This document shows, piece after piece, positions 1-8,648 of a stretch of 64,000 nt of DNA. The DNA is from Flavimaribacter sp039888615. GTDB taxonomy: Bacteria > Pseudomonadota > Alphaproteobacteria > Rhizobiales > Rhizobiaceae. Numbering within the stretch: the first letter of the stretch is position 1; each line of letters begins with the position of its first letter. Location of the stretch: the NCBI GenBank assembly GCA_039888615.1, contig JBDQQS010000004.1. One strand, written 5' to 3'. A model generated the notes under the pieces. The model was not told the origin of the DNA and searched no databases. It worked only from the letters and a program-made list of their open reading frames with translations. A program made the translations under genes and the position numbers.

Positions 1-1
1 T

Positions 2-511
2 CTGGCAATCGTCTTCGTGTTCGCCTGGGTGGCGCGCAACCTCACACGCGGCCGCATGGGACGTTCCTGGATGGCGATCAGGGATATGGATATCGCGGCC
101 GAAATCATCGGCGTGTCGCCGCTCAGGGCGAAACTGTCCGCTTTCGCCGTATCGTCCTTCTATATCGGCATGGCCGGAGCGCTTTTCTTCTCGGTCTATC
201 TGGGCGCGGTGGAAGTCACCGAGGCCTTTGGCATCGACAAATCGTTTCTTGCGCTCTTCATGGTGATCATTGGCGGTCTGGGCTCGATTCTGGGCTCCTT
301 CCTTGGAGCCGGGTTTCTGGTGCTTTTGCCGGTGCTTTTCAAGAACATCATGGTCAACCAATTCGGCTGGCCGACGGACGTCGCCGCTCATCTGCAGATC
401 ATGCTGATCGGCGGTCTGATCATATTTTTCCTGATCGTGGAGCCGCACGGGCTGGCCCAGCTCTGGCGATTGACCAAGGAGAAACTGCGTTTATGGCCGT
501 TCCCCTATTAG
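2..511 (+). CDS. livM: Branched-chain amino acid ABC transporter permease LivM (C-terminal part, cut by window start)
   Basis: The frame is open from the first bases of the window, so the gene begins upstream and about 169 residues are visible. The visible part has several hydrophobic segments and the conserved permease loop reading RNLTRGRMGRSWMAIRDMD followed by AAEIIGVSP, the LivM-type signature that docks the ATPase. It ends with a hydrophobic helix and a short charged tail. It belongs to the inner-membrane permease pair of a HAAT-family importer. The binding protein and LivF ATPase follow directly on the same strand, so this is the end of a liv-type operon whose livG and livH should lie before the window. 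The transported substrate cannot be read from the permease. Confidence 0.85.
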   Translation: MAIVFVFAWVARNLTRGRMGRSWMAIRDMDIAAEIIGVSPLRAKLSAFAVSSFYIGMAGALFFSVYLGAVEVTEAFGIDKSFLALFMVIIGGLGSILGSFLGAGFLVLLPVLFKNIMVNQFGWPTDVAAHLQIMLIGGLIIFFLIVEPHGLAQLWRLTKEKLRLWPFPY

Positions 512-584
512 GGGCGCGCGCCGAATGAATTCCTTTCGGGAGGAAGGGAATATCGAAATGTCTGTAAACCCCAGGAGGAGAGAC

Positions 585-1874
585 ATGAAATTGACAAAAA
601 TCGCCATGGCCGGTGTGCTTGCCGCCATGGTCAGTGCCCCGCCGGCGATGGCCGATCTGGTTTTCCCGGCGCTCAGCTACCGAACCGGCCCCTACGCGCC
701 GAACGGCATCCCATTCGCCGACGGCTACGCCGACTATCTGACGCTGATCAACGAACGTGACGGCGGCGTCAACGGCGAGAAGATCCGCCTCGTTGAGTGC
801 GAAACCGGCTACAACACAGAAAAGGGCGTGGAGTGCTATGAATCCACCAAGGGCGAAGGCGCGCTGATCTATCAGCCGTTGTCCACGGGCATCACCTACC
901 AGCTCATTCCCAAGGCGACTGCAGACGGCATTCCGGTGCACTCCATGGGCTATGGCCGCACCTCGGCCGCCAACGGCAAGGTGTTCAAGTGGGTGTTCAA
1001 TTATCCGGCCACCTATTGGGACGGCGCATCGATCGCCGTCAAGCACATCATGGATCAGGAAGGCGGCGATCTCAGCGGTAAGAAAATCGCACTCGTCTAT
1101 CACAACTCCGCCTACGGCAAGGAGCCGATCCGCACCCTTGAGGAGCTCTCCAAGAAGCACGGTTTCGAACTGATGCTTATCCCGGTCGATCATCCGGGGC
1201 AGGAGCAGAAATCGCAGTGGCTGCAGATTCGCCGCGAACGTCCGGACTATGTTCTGATGTGGGGCTGGGGCGTGATGAACTCGGTCGCCGTCCAGGAAGC
1301 CGCCAATATCCGTTTCCCGATGGATCACTTCATCGGAATCTGGTGGTCGGGATCCGAGAACGACGTCGAGCCTGCCGGCGACGGCGCCAACGGTTACAAG
1401 GCGCTGGCTCTCGCTAATCCAGGCGGCGACTATCCGATCTACGAGGATCTTCAGAAATATGTCTACGACGCCGGCAAGTCTGCCGGTGACGGAACCCATA
1501 CGAAGGAAGTCCTCTACAATCGCGGCATGTATGCTGCGCTTCTCGCCGTCGAGGCCGCCAAGAAGGCCCAGGAAATCCATGACACCAAGCAAATCGACGC
1601 TTCGATGATGCGCGATGGCATGGAGGCCCTGGAGATTACTGCGGCCAAGATGACGGAACTCGGTCTTCCGGAATTCGGTCCGGAATTCGCGGTCTCCTGT
1701 GAAAACCACGGCGGATCAGGCGTCGGCAAGATCCAGCAATGGGATGCGAGCGCCGGTGAGTGGAAGGTCATCACCGACTGGATTTCGGCTGATCGCGAAA
1801 TCGTCGATCCGCTGATTGCCGAGGACTCTTCGGCTTATGCGCAGGAAAACAACATAGAAGAGCGCTGCAACTAG
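585..1874 (+). CDS. Liv-type ABC transporter periplasmic substrate-binding protein
   Basis: A 429-residue periplasmic binding protein of the type I (Leu/Ile/Val-binding) fold. I chose the ATG at 585 because AGGAGGAG lies just upstream and the protein then opens with a clean Sec signal peptide, MKLTKIAMAGVLAAMVSAPP ending at AMA. An upstream ATG in the same frame would bury the signal 20 residues inside. The mature part starts with FPALSYRTGPYAPNG, typical of the subfamily found in liv clusters with aromatic or fatty-acid-like substrates, not classic LivJ/LivK. It sits between the permease and LivF. Its proximity to isovaleryl-CoA dehydrogenase suggests, but does not prove, a branched-chain amino or organic acid ligand. 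Confidence 0.9.
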   Translation: MKLTKIAMAGVLAAMVSAPPAMADLVFPALSYRTGPYAPNGIPFADGYADYLTLINERDGGVNGEKIRLVECETGYNTEKGVECYESTKGEGALIYQPLSTGITYQLIPKATADGIPVHSMGYGRTSAANGKVFKWVFNYPATYWDGASIAVKHIMDQEGGDLSGKKIALVYHNSAYGKEPIRTLEELSKKHGFELMLIPVDHPGQEQKSQWLQIRRERPDYVLMWGWGVMNSVAVQEAANIRFPMDHFIGIWWSGSENDVEPAGDGANGYKALALANPGGDYPIYEDLQKYVYDAGKSAGDGTHTKEVLYNRGMYAALLAVEAAKKAQEIHDTKQIDASMMRDGMEALEITAAKMTELGLPEFGPEFAVSCENHGGSGVGKIQQWDASAGEWKVITDWISADREIVDPLIAEDSSAYAQENNIEERCN

Positions 1875-1944
1875 CAGCCCCTGACACCGCGGCCGGCGAG
1901 AAATCGCCGGCCGCTACCGGACACAATGCGGGACTCGCAAGGCC

Positions 1945-2769
1945 ATGCTTCAGAAAGTCGACGACACAGCGCCGATCCTCAGGATCAACAATATCGAGGT
2001 CATCTACAATCACGTGGTCCTGGTGCTGAAGGGTGTTTCCCTGACCGTGCCGCGCGGCGGCATTGTGGCTATCCTCGGCGCAAACGGCGCCGGCAAGACG
2101 ACGACGCTCAAGGCCGTATCGAACCTTCTGAAGGCCGAGCGCGGCGAAGTGACGAAGGGCGATATTCAGTTCGAGGGAAACGAGATACAGGAACTGTCGC
2201 CGTCGGACCTCGTGAAACGGGGATGTATTCAGGTGATGGAAGGCCGCCATTGCTTCGGCCATCTGACGATCGAGGAAAACCTCATGACCGGCGCCTATAC
2301 CCGTAGCGACGGCAGAGCCAAGATCCAGGACGATCTGGAGATGGTCTATACCTATTTTCCACGGCTGAAAGAGCGCCGCAAATCGCTGGCTGGTTACACC
2401 TCGGGCGGTGAGCAACAGATGTGCGCCATCGGCCGGGCGCTGATGTCTCGGCCTTCAACCATCCTGCTCGACGAGCCGTCGATGGGGCTTGCGCCGCAAC
2501 TGGTCGAGGAGATTTTCGAGATCGTCAAGAGCTTGAACAGCAACGAAGGCGTCTCGTTTTTGCTCGCCGAGCAGAACACCAATATCGCGCTCAAATACGC
2601 CACTTACGGCTATATCCTGGAATCCGGCCGGATTGTTCTCGACGGAAAGGCGGATGAGCTGCGTGAGAATGAGGACGTGAAGGAATTTTACCTCGGCGTT
2701 GGCGGAGAAGGCCGAAAGTCCTTCCGCGACGTCAAGCATTACAAGCGGCGCAAGCGTTGGCTGTCATAG
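1945..2769 (+). CDS. livF: Branched-chain amino acid ABC transporter ATP-binding protein LivF
   Basis: A 274-residue ABC ATPase. The Walker A motif is GANGAGKTT (about residues 47-55), the signature region is SGGEQQMCAIGRAL, and Walker B is STILLDEPSMGLAPQLVEEI, the LivF-type form. The length and the C-terminal ESGRIVLDG region fit LivF better than LivG. A short charged tail ending in KHYKRRKRWLS extends past the usual LivF end. It energises the importer whose permease and binding protein lie immediately upstream. It is the last gene of that operon: 111 bp of noncoding DNA with a new promoter follow before the TetR gene. Confidence 0.93.
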   Translation: MLQKVDDTAPILRINNIEVIYNHVVLVLKGVSLTVPRGGIVAILGANGAGKTTTLKAVSNLLKAERGEVTKGDIQFEGNEIQELSPSDLVKRGCIQVMEGRHCFGHLTIEENLMTGAYTRSDGRAKIQDDLEMVYTYFPRLKERRKSLAGYTSGGEQQMCAIGRALMSRPSTILLDEPSMGLAPQLVEEIFEIVKSLNSNEGVSFLLAEQNTNIALKYATYGYILESGRIVLDGKADELRENEDVKEFYLGVGGEGRKSFRDVKHYKRRKRWLS

Positions 2770-2789
2770 CGGCTGGATGTTGGGAGGGG

Positions 2790-2833
2790 TTGACCTGCGC
2801 AAACCGGCTCGCTATTAATTGAACGAACGTTCA
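2790..2833 (+). promoter_or_regulatory. Promoter with TetR-type operator upstream of the ivd-mcc operon
   Basis: TTGACC at 2790-2795 and TATTAA at 2813-2818 are separated by 17 bp, a good sigma-70 pair. Immediately after the -10 lies TGAACGAACGTTCA (2820-2833), which contains the palindrome GAACGTTC and two related half sites. Its position at the expected transcription start and directly before a TetR gene suggests autorepression by that regulator. The operator assignment is inference. Confidence 0.55.
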
Positions 2834-2880
2834 TTTATTTAAATGCGCATCGTGCGATTGTGGTGCGTCTGGATGGTCTG

Positions 2881-3480
2881 ATGGCGCGCAAGGTAGGATC
2901 GGTTGGAACGGAAACTGCCGACAAGGTGCGGCAGACTGCGCTTCTTCTGTTTGCGCGACACGGCTATGCGGCGGTGTCCATGCGGCAGATTGCCCGGCAA
3001 ATCGATTTGCAGGCCGGCGCTATCTATAATCATTTCCCGACCAAGCAGCATTTGCTTCGAGATCTGCTCGTTTCCCATATGGAGCGTCTGTTAACGGCGT
3101 GGGAGGCGGAACGGGTGGAAGGACTTCCGGCCGGAGAGGCCCTGGTTGCGTTTGTGCGGTTTCATCTTCGCTATCACACGCAATGCGGCGAGGAGGTCTT
3201 TATCTCCTATATGGAGCTCCGCAATCTGGAGGAACAGAATTTTCGCGACATCGAAGCTCTTCGCAAGCGCTATGAAAAAGGTTTGCAGGACATCCTCGAA
3301 CGCGGTGTGGCGGACGGAACTTTTCAGATTTCCGATCCGCGTGTGACGACTATGGCGCTGATCGCCATGCTGACCGGCGTCACCAACTGGTATCGGAACA
3401 GCGGCCGATTGTCGCTCAGCGAAATCGAGGCGCTTTACGTGGGAATGATATCCGGCACAGTCGGACTGAAGGAGGTTTAG
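2881..3480 (+). CDS. TetR/AcrR family transcriptional regulator
   Basis: About 199 residues. The N-terminal helix-turn-helix reads ARHGYAAVSMRQIARQIDLQ then AGAIYNHFPTKQHLL, the classic TetR DNA-binding segment. The remainder is a helical ligand-binding domain. GTG codons at 2860 and 2863 are possible alternative starts; I chose the ATG at 2881. It is followed after 3 bp by isovaleryl-CoA dehydrogenase, so it is probably the local regulator of leucine catabolism, responding to an acyl-CoA. TetR-type regulators of branched-chain amino acid degradation genes are known in proteobacteria; the effector here is inferred only. Confidence 0.85.
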   Translation: MARKVGSVGTETADKVRQTALLLFARHGYAAVSMRQIARQIDLQAGAIYNHFPTKQHLLRDLLVSHMERLLTAWEAERVEGLPAGEALVAFVRFHLRYHTQCGEEVFISYMELRNLEEQNFRDIEALRKRYEKGLQDILERGVADGTFQISDPRVTTMALIAMLTGVTNWYRNSGRLSLSEIEALYVGMISGTVGLKEV

Positions 3481-3483
3481 GCG

Positions 3484-4647
3484 ATGTTTACGACGGGGAT
3501 GGCGTTCGGATTGGGCGAGGAGATTGATCTTCTTCGCGACACCGTTCATCGTTTCGCACAGGAGAAGATTGCTCCGCAGGCGGCCGAAATCGACAGCAGC
3601 AACCAGTTTCCGATGGAACTGTGGACCGAACTCGGATCTCTCGGTCTCCTCGGCATGACGGCTGATCCGGAATACGGCGGCACGGGCATGGGATATCTGG
3701 CCCATACCGTGGCGATGGAGGAGATTTCTCGCGCGTCCGCCTCGGTCGGACTGTCCTACGGCGCCCACTCCAATCTGTGTGTCAACCAGATCAATCGCTG
3801 GGGCACGAAAGAGCAGAAGGAACGCTACTTGCCTGCGCTGTGCAGCGGTGAAAATGTCGGCGCCCTGGCGATGTCCGAGTCCGGCGCCGGATCGGATGTG
3901 GTTTCGATGAAGCTGCGGGCAGAGGCGCGAAACGACCGCTTCGTCCTCAACGGCAACAAAATGTGGATCACCAATGGTCCGGACGCGGACACACTGGTTG
4001 TCTACGCCAAGACCGACATGGACGCTGGTCCGAAGGGCATCACGGCTTTTCTGATCGAAAAATCGATGAGCGGATTTTCCACGGCCCAGAAACTCGACAA
4101 GCTGGGCATGCGCGGCTCCAACACCTGCGAACTGGTGTTCGAGGATTGCGAGGTGCCGTATGAGAATGTTCTGGGCGAAGTCGGGCAGGGCGTCCGCATT
4201 CTGATGTCCGGGCTGGATTACGAGCGCGTCGTTCTGGCCGGTGGTCCGGTCGGCATCATGGCCGCCGCCATGGACGTCGTCATGCCCTATGTGCACGAAC
4301 GGCGGCAGTTCGACACGCCGATTGGCGCGTTCCAGTTGATGCAGGGCAAGCTTGCTGACATGTATACGACAATGAATGCCTGCCGCGCCTATGTCTACGC
4401 CGTGGCGAGCGCCTGCGATCGCGGCGAGACCACGCGAAAGGACGCGGCCGGCTGCATTCTCTACGCGGCGGAAAAGGCGACGCAGGTTGCGCTCGAGGCC
4501 ATCCAGACGCTCGGCGGCAACGGATATATCAACGAATACTCAACGGGCCGTCTGCTGCGCGACGCCAAGCTCTATGAGATCGGCGCTGGAACGTCGGAAA
4601 TCAGACGCATGCTGATCGGTCGCGAAATGTTCGCCGAAACCGCCTGA
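3484..4647 (+). CDS. ivd: Isovaleryl-CoA dehydrogenase
   Basis: A 387-residue acyl-CoA dehydrogenase that oxidises isovaleryl-CoA to 3-methylcrotonyl-CoA in leucine degradation, passing electrons to ETF. Visible family motifs are ALAMSESGAGSDVVSMKLRA, KMWITNGPDADTLVVYAKTD and LGGNGYINEYSTGRLLRDAK. The glutamate in GLDYERVVLAGGPVG (about residue 247) is in the position used as catalytic base in isovaleryl-CoA dehydrogenases, unlike the C-terminal Glu of medium-chain enzymes. GGAGG lies 9 bp before the ATG. It is co-directional with mccB and mccA, which use its product, so the specific assignment is well supported. Confidence 0.93.
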   Translation: MFTTGMAFGLGEEIDLLRDTVHRFAQEKIAPQAAEIDSSNQFPMELWTELGSLGLLGMTADPEYGGTGMGYLAHTVAMEEISRASASVGLSYGAHSNLCVNQINRWGTKEQKERYLPALCSGENVGALAMSESGAGSDVVSMKLRAEARNDRFVLNGNKMWITNGPDADTLVVYAKTDMDAGPKGITAFLIEKSMSGFSTAQKLDKLGMRGSNTCELVFEDCEVPYENVLGEVGQGVRILMSGLDYERVVLAGGPVGIMAAAMDVVMPYVHERRQFDTPIGAFQLMQGKLADMYTTMNACRAYVYAVASACDRGETTRKDAAGCILYAAEKATQVALEAIQTLGGNGYINEYSTGRLLRDAKLYEIGAGTSEIRRMLIGREMFAETA

Positions 4648-4658
4648 CCGGGAAAGCC

Positions 4659-6266
4659 ATGTCCGAGATCAAGTCACAGATCATCCCGTCCTCGACCCTG
4701 TTCCGGACCAACAGCGCCCGGATGAAAGCGCTGACGGACGAAATGCGCGATATCGCGGGGTGCATTGAAAAAGGGGGAAGCGACCAGTCGCGGGATCGCC
4801 ACGTCGCCCGCGGCAAGCTTTTGCCGCGCGAAAGGGTTCGACGGCTTCTCGACAGCGATTCGCCGTTCCTGGAAGTCGGACAATTTGCGGCGTGGGACAT
4901 GTATGGCGAACAGATATCTTCGGCGGGCCTCATAGCCGGGATCGGCCGTGTATCGGGCCGGGACGCGATGATCGTCTGCAACGATGCGACCGTTAAGGGC
5001 GGCACCTATTTTCCGATGACCGTCAAGAAGCATTTGCGGGCGCAGGAGATCGCTCTCGAGAACCGGTTGCCCTGCATCTATCTCGTCGACAGCGGCGGCG
5101 CCAACTTGCCGAACCAGGACGAGGTGTTTCCGGACCGCGAGCATTTCGGCCGGATCTTCTTCAATCAGGCCAACATGTCGGCGCGCGGCATTGCGCAGAT
5201 CGCCGTCGTGATGGGATCCTGCACGGCTGGCGGGGCCTATGTTCCGGCCATGTCTGACGAGACGATCATTGTCCGCAATCAGGGAACGATCTTCCTCGCG
5301 GGGCCACCTCTGGTCAAGGCCGCAACCGGAGAAATCGTTTCAGCGGAAGATCTCGGTGGCGGCGATGTTCATACGAGACTGTCCGGCGTCGCCGATCATC
5401 TGGCGCGGGACGACGCGCATGCGCTGGCGCTCGCCCGACGGGCCGTCGCCAATCTGGGCGCCGGCGACAAAGAACCAATGAGCGGCCAGGCGCCGGAAGA
5501 TCCGCTTTATGACCCCGCGGAAATCGCGGGCATCGTGCCGACGGACATGAAGACGCAGTACGATATTCGCGAGGTTATCGCCCGGATTGTCGATGGCTCC
5601 CGCTTCGATGAATTCAAGGCGCGTTACGGCGCGACCCTGGTTTGCGGCTTTGCCCATATCCACGGAATACTGACCGGCATTATCGGCAACAACGGGGTGC
5701 TATTTTCGGAATCGGCGCTGAAAGGCGCGCATTTCGTGGAGCTGTGTTCCCAACGCGGCATTCCGCTTGTGTTTCTGCAAAACATCACCGGTTTCATGGT
5801 CGGTCAGAAATACGAGTCCGGCGGCATCGCCAAGGACGGCGCGAAACTGGTGACGGCGGTCGCAACAACCGCGACGCCGAAGATCACGATGATCGTTGGC
5901 GGATCCTTTGGCGCCGGCAATTACGGCATGTGCGGCCGCGCCTACGATCCGCGCTTTCTGTGGTCATGGCCGAACAGCCGAATCTCCGTGATGGGCGGCG
6001 AGCAGGCCGCCGGCGTTCTCGCAACCTTGCGGCGGGAAGGAATAGAGCGCGGCGGCGACGAGTGGAGCGCCGAGGACGAGGCCGAGTTCCGACGGCCGAT
6101 CATCGAGCAGTTCGAGCATCAGGGACATCCTCTCTATGCGTCTGCGCGATTGTGGGATGACGGAATAATCGATCCCTGCCGTTCCCGCGAAGTGCTTGGT
6201 CTGTCTTTGTCGGTAACCCGCAACCGGGCGATCGAGGATACGCGCTTCGGCGTGTTCAGGATGTAG
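4659..6266 (+). CDS. mccB: Methylcrotonyl-CoA carboxylase, carboxyltransferase (beta) subunit
   Basis: A 535-residue carboxyltransferase of the biotin-dependent acyl-CoA carboxylase family. It transfers CO2 from carboxybiotin to 3-methylcrotonyl-CoA, forming 3-methylglutaconyl-CoA. The N-terminal half has YLVDSGGANLPNQDEVFPDR and VMGSCTAGGAYVPAMSDE; the C-terminal half has LQNITGFMVGQKYESGGIAK and GGSFGAGNYGMCGRAYDPRF, characteristic of MCC beta over propionyl-CoA carboxylase. It lies 11 bp after ivd and is followed by the biotin subunit with almost no gap. Confidence 0.95.
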   Translation: MSEIKSQIIPSSTLFRTNSARMKALTDEMRDIAGCIEKGGSDQSRDRHVARGKLLPRERVRRLLDSDSPFLEVGQFAAWDMYGEQISSAGLIAGIGRVSGRDAMIVCNDATVKGGTYFPMTVKKHLRAQEIALENRLPCIYLVDSGGANLPNQDEVFPDREHFGRIFFNQANMSARGIAQIAVVMGSCTAGGAYVPAMSDETIIVRNQGTIFLAGPPLVKAATGEIVSAEDLGGGDVHTRLSGVADHLARDDAHALALARRAVANLGAGDKEPMSGQAPEDPLYDPAEIAGIVPTDMKTQYDIREVIARIVDGSRFDEFKARYGATLVCGFAHIHGILTGIIGNNGVLFSESALKGAHFVELCSQRGIPLVFLQNITGFMVGQKYESGGIAKDGAKLVTAVATTATPKITMIVGGSFGAGNYGMCGRAYDPRFLWSWPNSRISVMGGEQAAGVLATLRREGIERGGDEWSAEDEAEFRRPIIEQFEHQGHPLYASARLWDDGIIDPCRSREVLGLSLSVTRNRAIEDTRFGVFRM

Positions 6267-6274
6267 GAGTGGCC

Positions 6275-8281
6275 ATGTTCTCCAAGATACTTGTCGCCAA
6301 TCGCGGAGAGATCGCCTGCAGGATCATGCGAACGGCGAGGGAGATGGGTATTGCGACCGTCGCCGTCTATTCCGACGCGGATGCGGCTTCTCTGCATGTC
6401 GCGATGGCGGACGAGGCGGTTCGAATCGGGACGGCCGCGGCTTCAGAAAGCTATCTGCTCGGCGATCGCATCATCGAGGCTGCGCACGACGTCGGAGCGG
6501 AAGCAATTCATCCGGGCTACGGCTTTTTGTCCGAAAACCCGGATTTCGTGGACGCGGTTGAACGCGCCGGGCTCGTCTTTATCGGACCGTCCGCCGAAGC
6601 CATTCGGGCGATGGGTCTGAAGGACGCCGCCAAAACGCTGATGGAGAAATCCGGCGTGCCGGTGGTTCCCGGCTATCACGGCGAGACCCAGGAACTGGTG
6701 GTGCTGGCCGGCAAGGCGAACGAAATTGGCTATCCGGTGCTGATCAAGGCGCGCGCAGGCGGCGGCGGAAAGGGAATGCGGCTCGTTACCGACCCTTCGA
6801 AGTTTGGCGACGCGTTGTCAGCCGCGAAACGCGAAGCGGAAGCTTCCTTTGGCGACGGTCGGGTGCTTGTCGAGAAATTCGTCGCCACGCCTCGTCATAT
6901 CGAGGTGCAGGTCTTTGGCGACGATCATGGAAATCACGTCTACCTGTTCGAGCGCGACTGCTCGCTGCAACGCCGGCACCAGAAGGTCATAGAAGAAGCG
7001 CCGGCACCCGGCATGCCAGCCGAGATGCGCACGGCCATGGGCGAAGCGGCTGTGCAGGCGGCCAAAGCCATTGGCTACAGCGGCGCGGGGACGGTCGAGT
7101 TTATCGTCGACGCCAGCGATGGACTGCACCCCGATCGCTTCTACTTCATGGAGATGAACACAAGGCTCCAGGTCGAACATCCGGTGACCGAGATGATCAC
7201 CAGGCTAGACCTTGTCGAATGGCAGTTGCGGGTCGCCGCCGGTGAACCGCTGCCCATGAGCCAAGGGGAGCTGGAATTTTCCGGCTGGGCTTTCGAGGCC
7301 CGGATCTATGCGGAGGATGTGCAAAAGGGGTTTCTTCCTGCGACGGGCGTCCTGCAGCATCTCTCATTTCCCGGCGAGCCGGCGCGGGTCGATTCCGGCG
7401 TCAGGGCCGGGGACGAGATCACGCCGTTTTACGATCCGATGATCGCCAAGCTGATTGTCCACGGTCCAAACCGGAACATTGCCCTCAGTCGTCTGGCGGC
7501 CGCGCTTGCCAGAACCGAGATTGCAGGCGCGACGACAAATCTCGAATTTTTATGGCGGCTGTGCCGCAACCCGGAATTTGCGCAGGGAGGCGTCGACACC
7601 GGCCTCATTGATCGCGAAATTGCATCGCTCTCGGCCTCTAATCCGGCCTCTGACGAAATGCTTGCGCTTGCGGCGCTGTCGGCTGTTGGCGTCGGATACG
7701 CGCCGCACGGCAACGACCCCTTTGTGACGATTGGCCCCTGGTCCCACTGGACGGCCGCGAAGCGGATCGTTCATCTTGTCGCCGACGGCGTCGATTTCGC
7801 GGTCACGCTATATCGGCATTCGCAGGCTCGCTGGTCCGCTGCAATAGACAGATCGGACCGAACGAGCAGCGCTGGACTGGAGTTCGTGCTCTTCAACGCC
7901 AGTGACGGGCTTTACCGGGCAGGGTTTGGGAATCGCCAGGTCAATCTTCACTGTGTTCGGGAAAAGGGTTCGGTGGCCGTCTTTATGGGCGGTCGGACCC
8001 ATACATTCCAGATCCCGGCAGATGCGTCGACAGACGATGATGTCCAGGCGCCAGGCGACAGGCTCGTCGCTCCGATGCCTGGCATAATCAAGCAGATCAC
8101 CGTAGCAGAGGGCGATGAGGTGCAATTGGGCGCTCCGATAATCGTGATGGAAGCGATGAAGATGGAGATGACCCTGGAGGCGCCGGGTGACGGGATCGTG
8201 GCTGAAGTTACCGTCTCAGAGGGAAGTCAGGTAAAAGACGGAGTTGTTCTGGTTATTCTGGAAACGAAAATCGATGACTAG
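6275..8281 (+). CDS. mccA: Methylcrotonyl-CoA carboxylase, biotin (alpha) subunit
   Basis: A 668-residue biotin carboxylase/biotin carrier protein. It begins MFSKILVANRGEIACRIMRT (biotin carboxylase N-domain), has the glycine-rich ATP loop KARAGGGGKGMRLV, then FMEMNTRLQVEHPVTE. It ends with a biotinyl domain whose EAMKMEM motif holds the biotin lysine near residue 630. I chose the ATG at 6275 because TAGGAG lies just upstream; a GTG two codons earlier would overlap that site. It is the last gene of the TetR-ivd-mccB-mccA operon. The next steps of leucine breakdown (methylglutaconyl-CoA hydratase, HMG-CoA lyase) are not next door. Confidence 0.95.
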   Translation: MFSKILVANRGEIACRIMRTAREMGIATVAVYSDADAASLHVAMADEAVRIGTAAASESYLLGDRIIEAAHDVGAEAIHPGYGFLSENPDFVDAVERAGLVFIGPSAEAIRAMGLKDAAKTLMEKSGVPVVPGYHGETQELVVLAGKANEIGYPVLIKARAGGGGKGMRLVTDPSKFGDALSAAKREAEASFGDGRVLVEKFVATPRHIEVQVFGDDHGNHVYLFERDCSLQRRHQKVIEEAPAPGMPAEMRTAMGEAAVQAAKAIGYSGAGTVEFIVDASDGLHPDRFYFMEMNTRLQVEHPVTEMITRLDLVEWQLRVAAGEPLPMSQGELEFSGWAFEARIYAEDVQKGFLPATGVLQHLSFPGEPARVDSGVRAGDEITPFYDPMIAKLIVHGPNRNIALSRLAAALARTEIAGATTNLEFLWRLCRNPEFAQGGVDTGLIDREIASLSASNPASDEMLALAALSAVGVGYAPHGNDPFVTIGPWSHWTAAKRIVHLVADGVDFAVTLYRHSQARWSAAIDRSDRTSSAGLEFVLFNASDGLYRAGFGNRQVNLHCVREKGSVAVFMGGRTHTFQIPADASTDDDVQAPGDRLVAPMPGIIKQITVAEGDEVQLGAPIIVMEAMKMEMTLEAPGDGIVAEVTVSEGSQVKDGVVLVILETKIDD

Positions 8282-8408
8282 GTGGATTTTTCAAGAACAG
8301 TTTTCTGTTTAGACTTTCTGTCCACAGACAAACGAAGATCTTTTTGTTTGAAGGCCAATCCACATTATAAGTTGCTTGCCTGGTTGCATAATGTCGTATT
8401 TTGCGTAG

Positions 8409-8486
8409 ACTTTTTACTGTAGTTGGTGTGTGTGCAGTTTCAATTTCCTCCCTAGACTAGGGCTGCAATTATGCAGCCTTTTTTTT
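8409..8486 (+). ncRNA. Candidate small RNA ending in an intrinsic terminator
   Basis: A possible promoter (CTTGCC at 8375-8380, TATTTT at 8397-8402, 16-bp spacer) would start a transcript near 8409 that ends at the strong terminator, giving roughly 78 nt. Just before the terminator lies CAATTTCCTCCCTAGAC, whose CCTCCC is complementary to Shine-Dalgarno sequences, a motif found in several alphaproteobacterial small RNAs. The same terminator could instead simply end the mcc transcript. I recognise no Rfam family. Confidence 0.35.
8461..8486 (+). terminator. Intrinsic (Rho-independent) terminator
   Basis: GGCTGCA (8461-8467) pairs perfectly with TGCAGCC (8472-8478) around an ATTA loop and is followed by eight T residues (8479-8486). 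This is the clearest factor-independent terminator in the window, about 180 bp after mccA and 160 bp before the next gene, oriented to stop rightward transcripts. Confidence 0.8.
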
Positions 8487-8648
8487 GTGCATATATTTCA
8501 TATGGTTAAGGTTTAGTCGATTGAGCAGTTTGTGATTGGCAAACGCATTGTTGCGTAAAAAATGATTCGCGCTGATTCGGCTTGATGGCGTATTTTTGCG
8601 GCGTTGAAGACGCAGTTGACGACCTATCAGTCAATTCGGGAGGCTTGA

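Larger units (their letters stand above)
8282..8648. other. 367-bp noncoding region after mccA
   Basis: This stretch is visibly A+T-rich compared with the flanking genes and holds no convincing reading frame. Its main content is the intrinsic terminator at 8461-8486 and the DNA before it that could be a short transcript. The right end carries GGGAGG at 8638-8643, the ribosome site of the DUF924 gene. Confidence 0.6.

Noticed and set aside
420..1709. Long antisense frame opposite the binding-protein gene
   Set aside because: High-GC codon bias opens the antisense frame. The opposite strand encodes a well-motifed binding protein with a ribosome site and signal peptide.
3484..8281. Propionyl-CoA or geranyl-CoA carboxylase with a generic acyl-CoA dehydrogenase
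   Set aside because: Beta-subunit motifs, the position of the catalytic Glu in the dehydrogenase and gene order fit isovaleryl-CoA/methylcrotonyl-CoA degradation best, although geranyl-CoA carboxylase cannot be excluded without a phylogeny.
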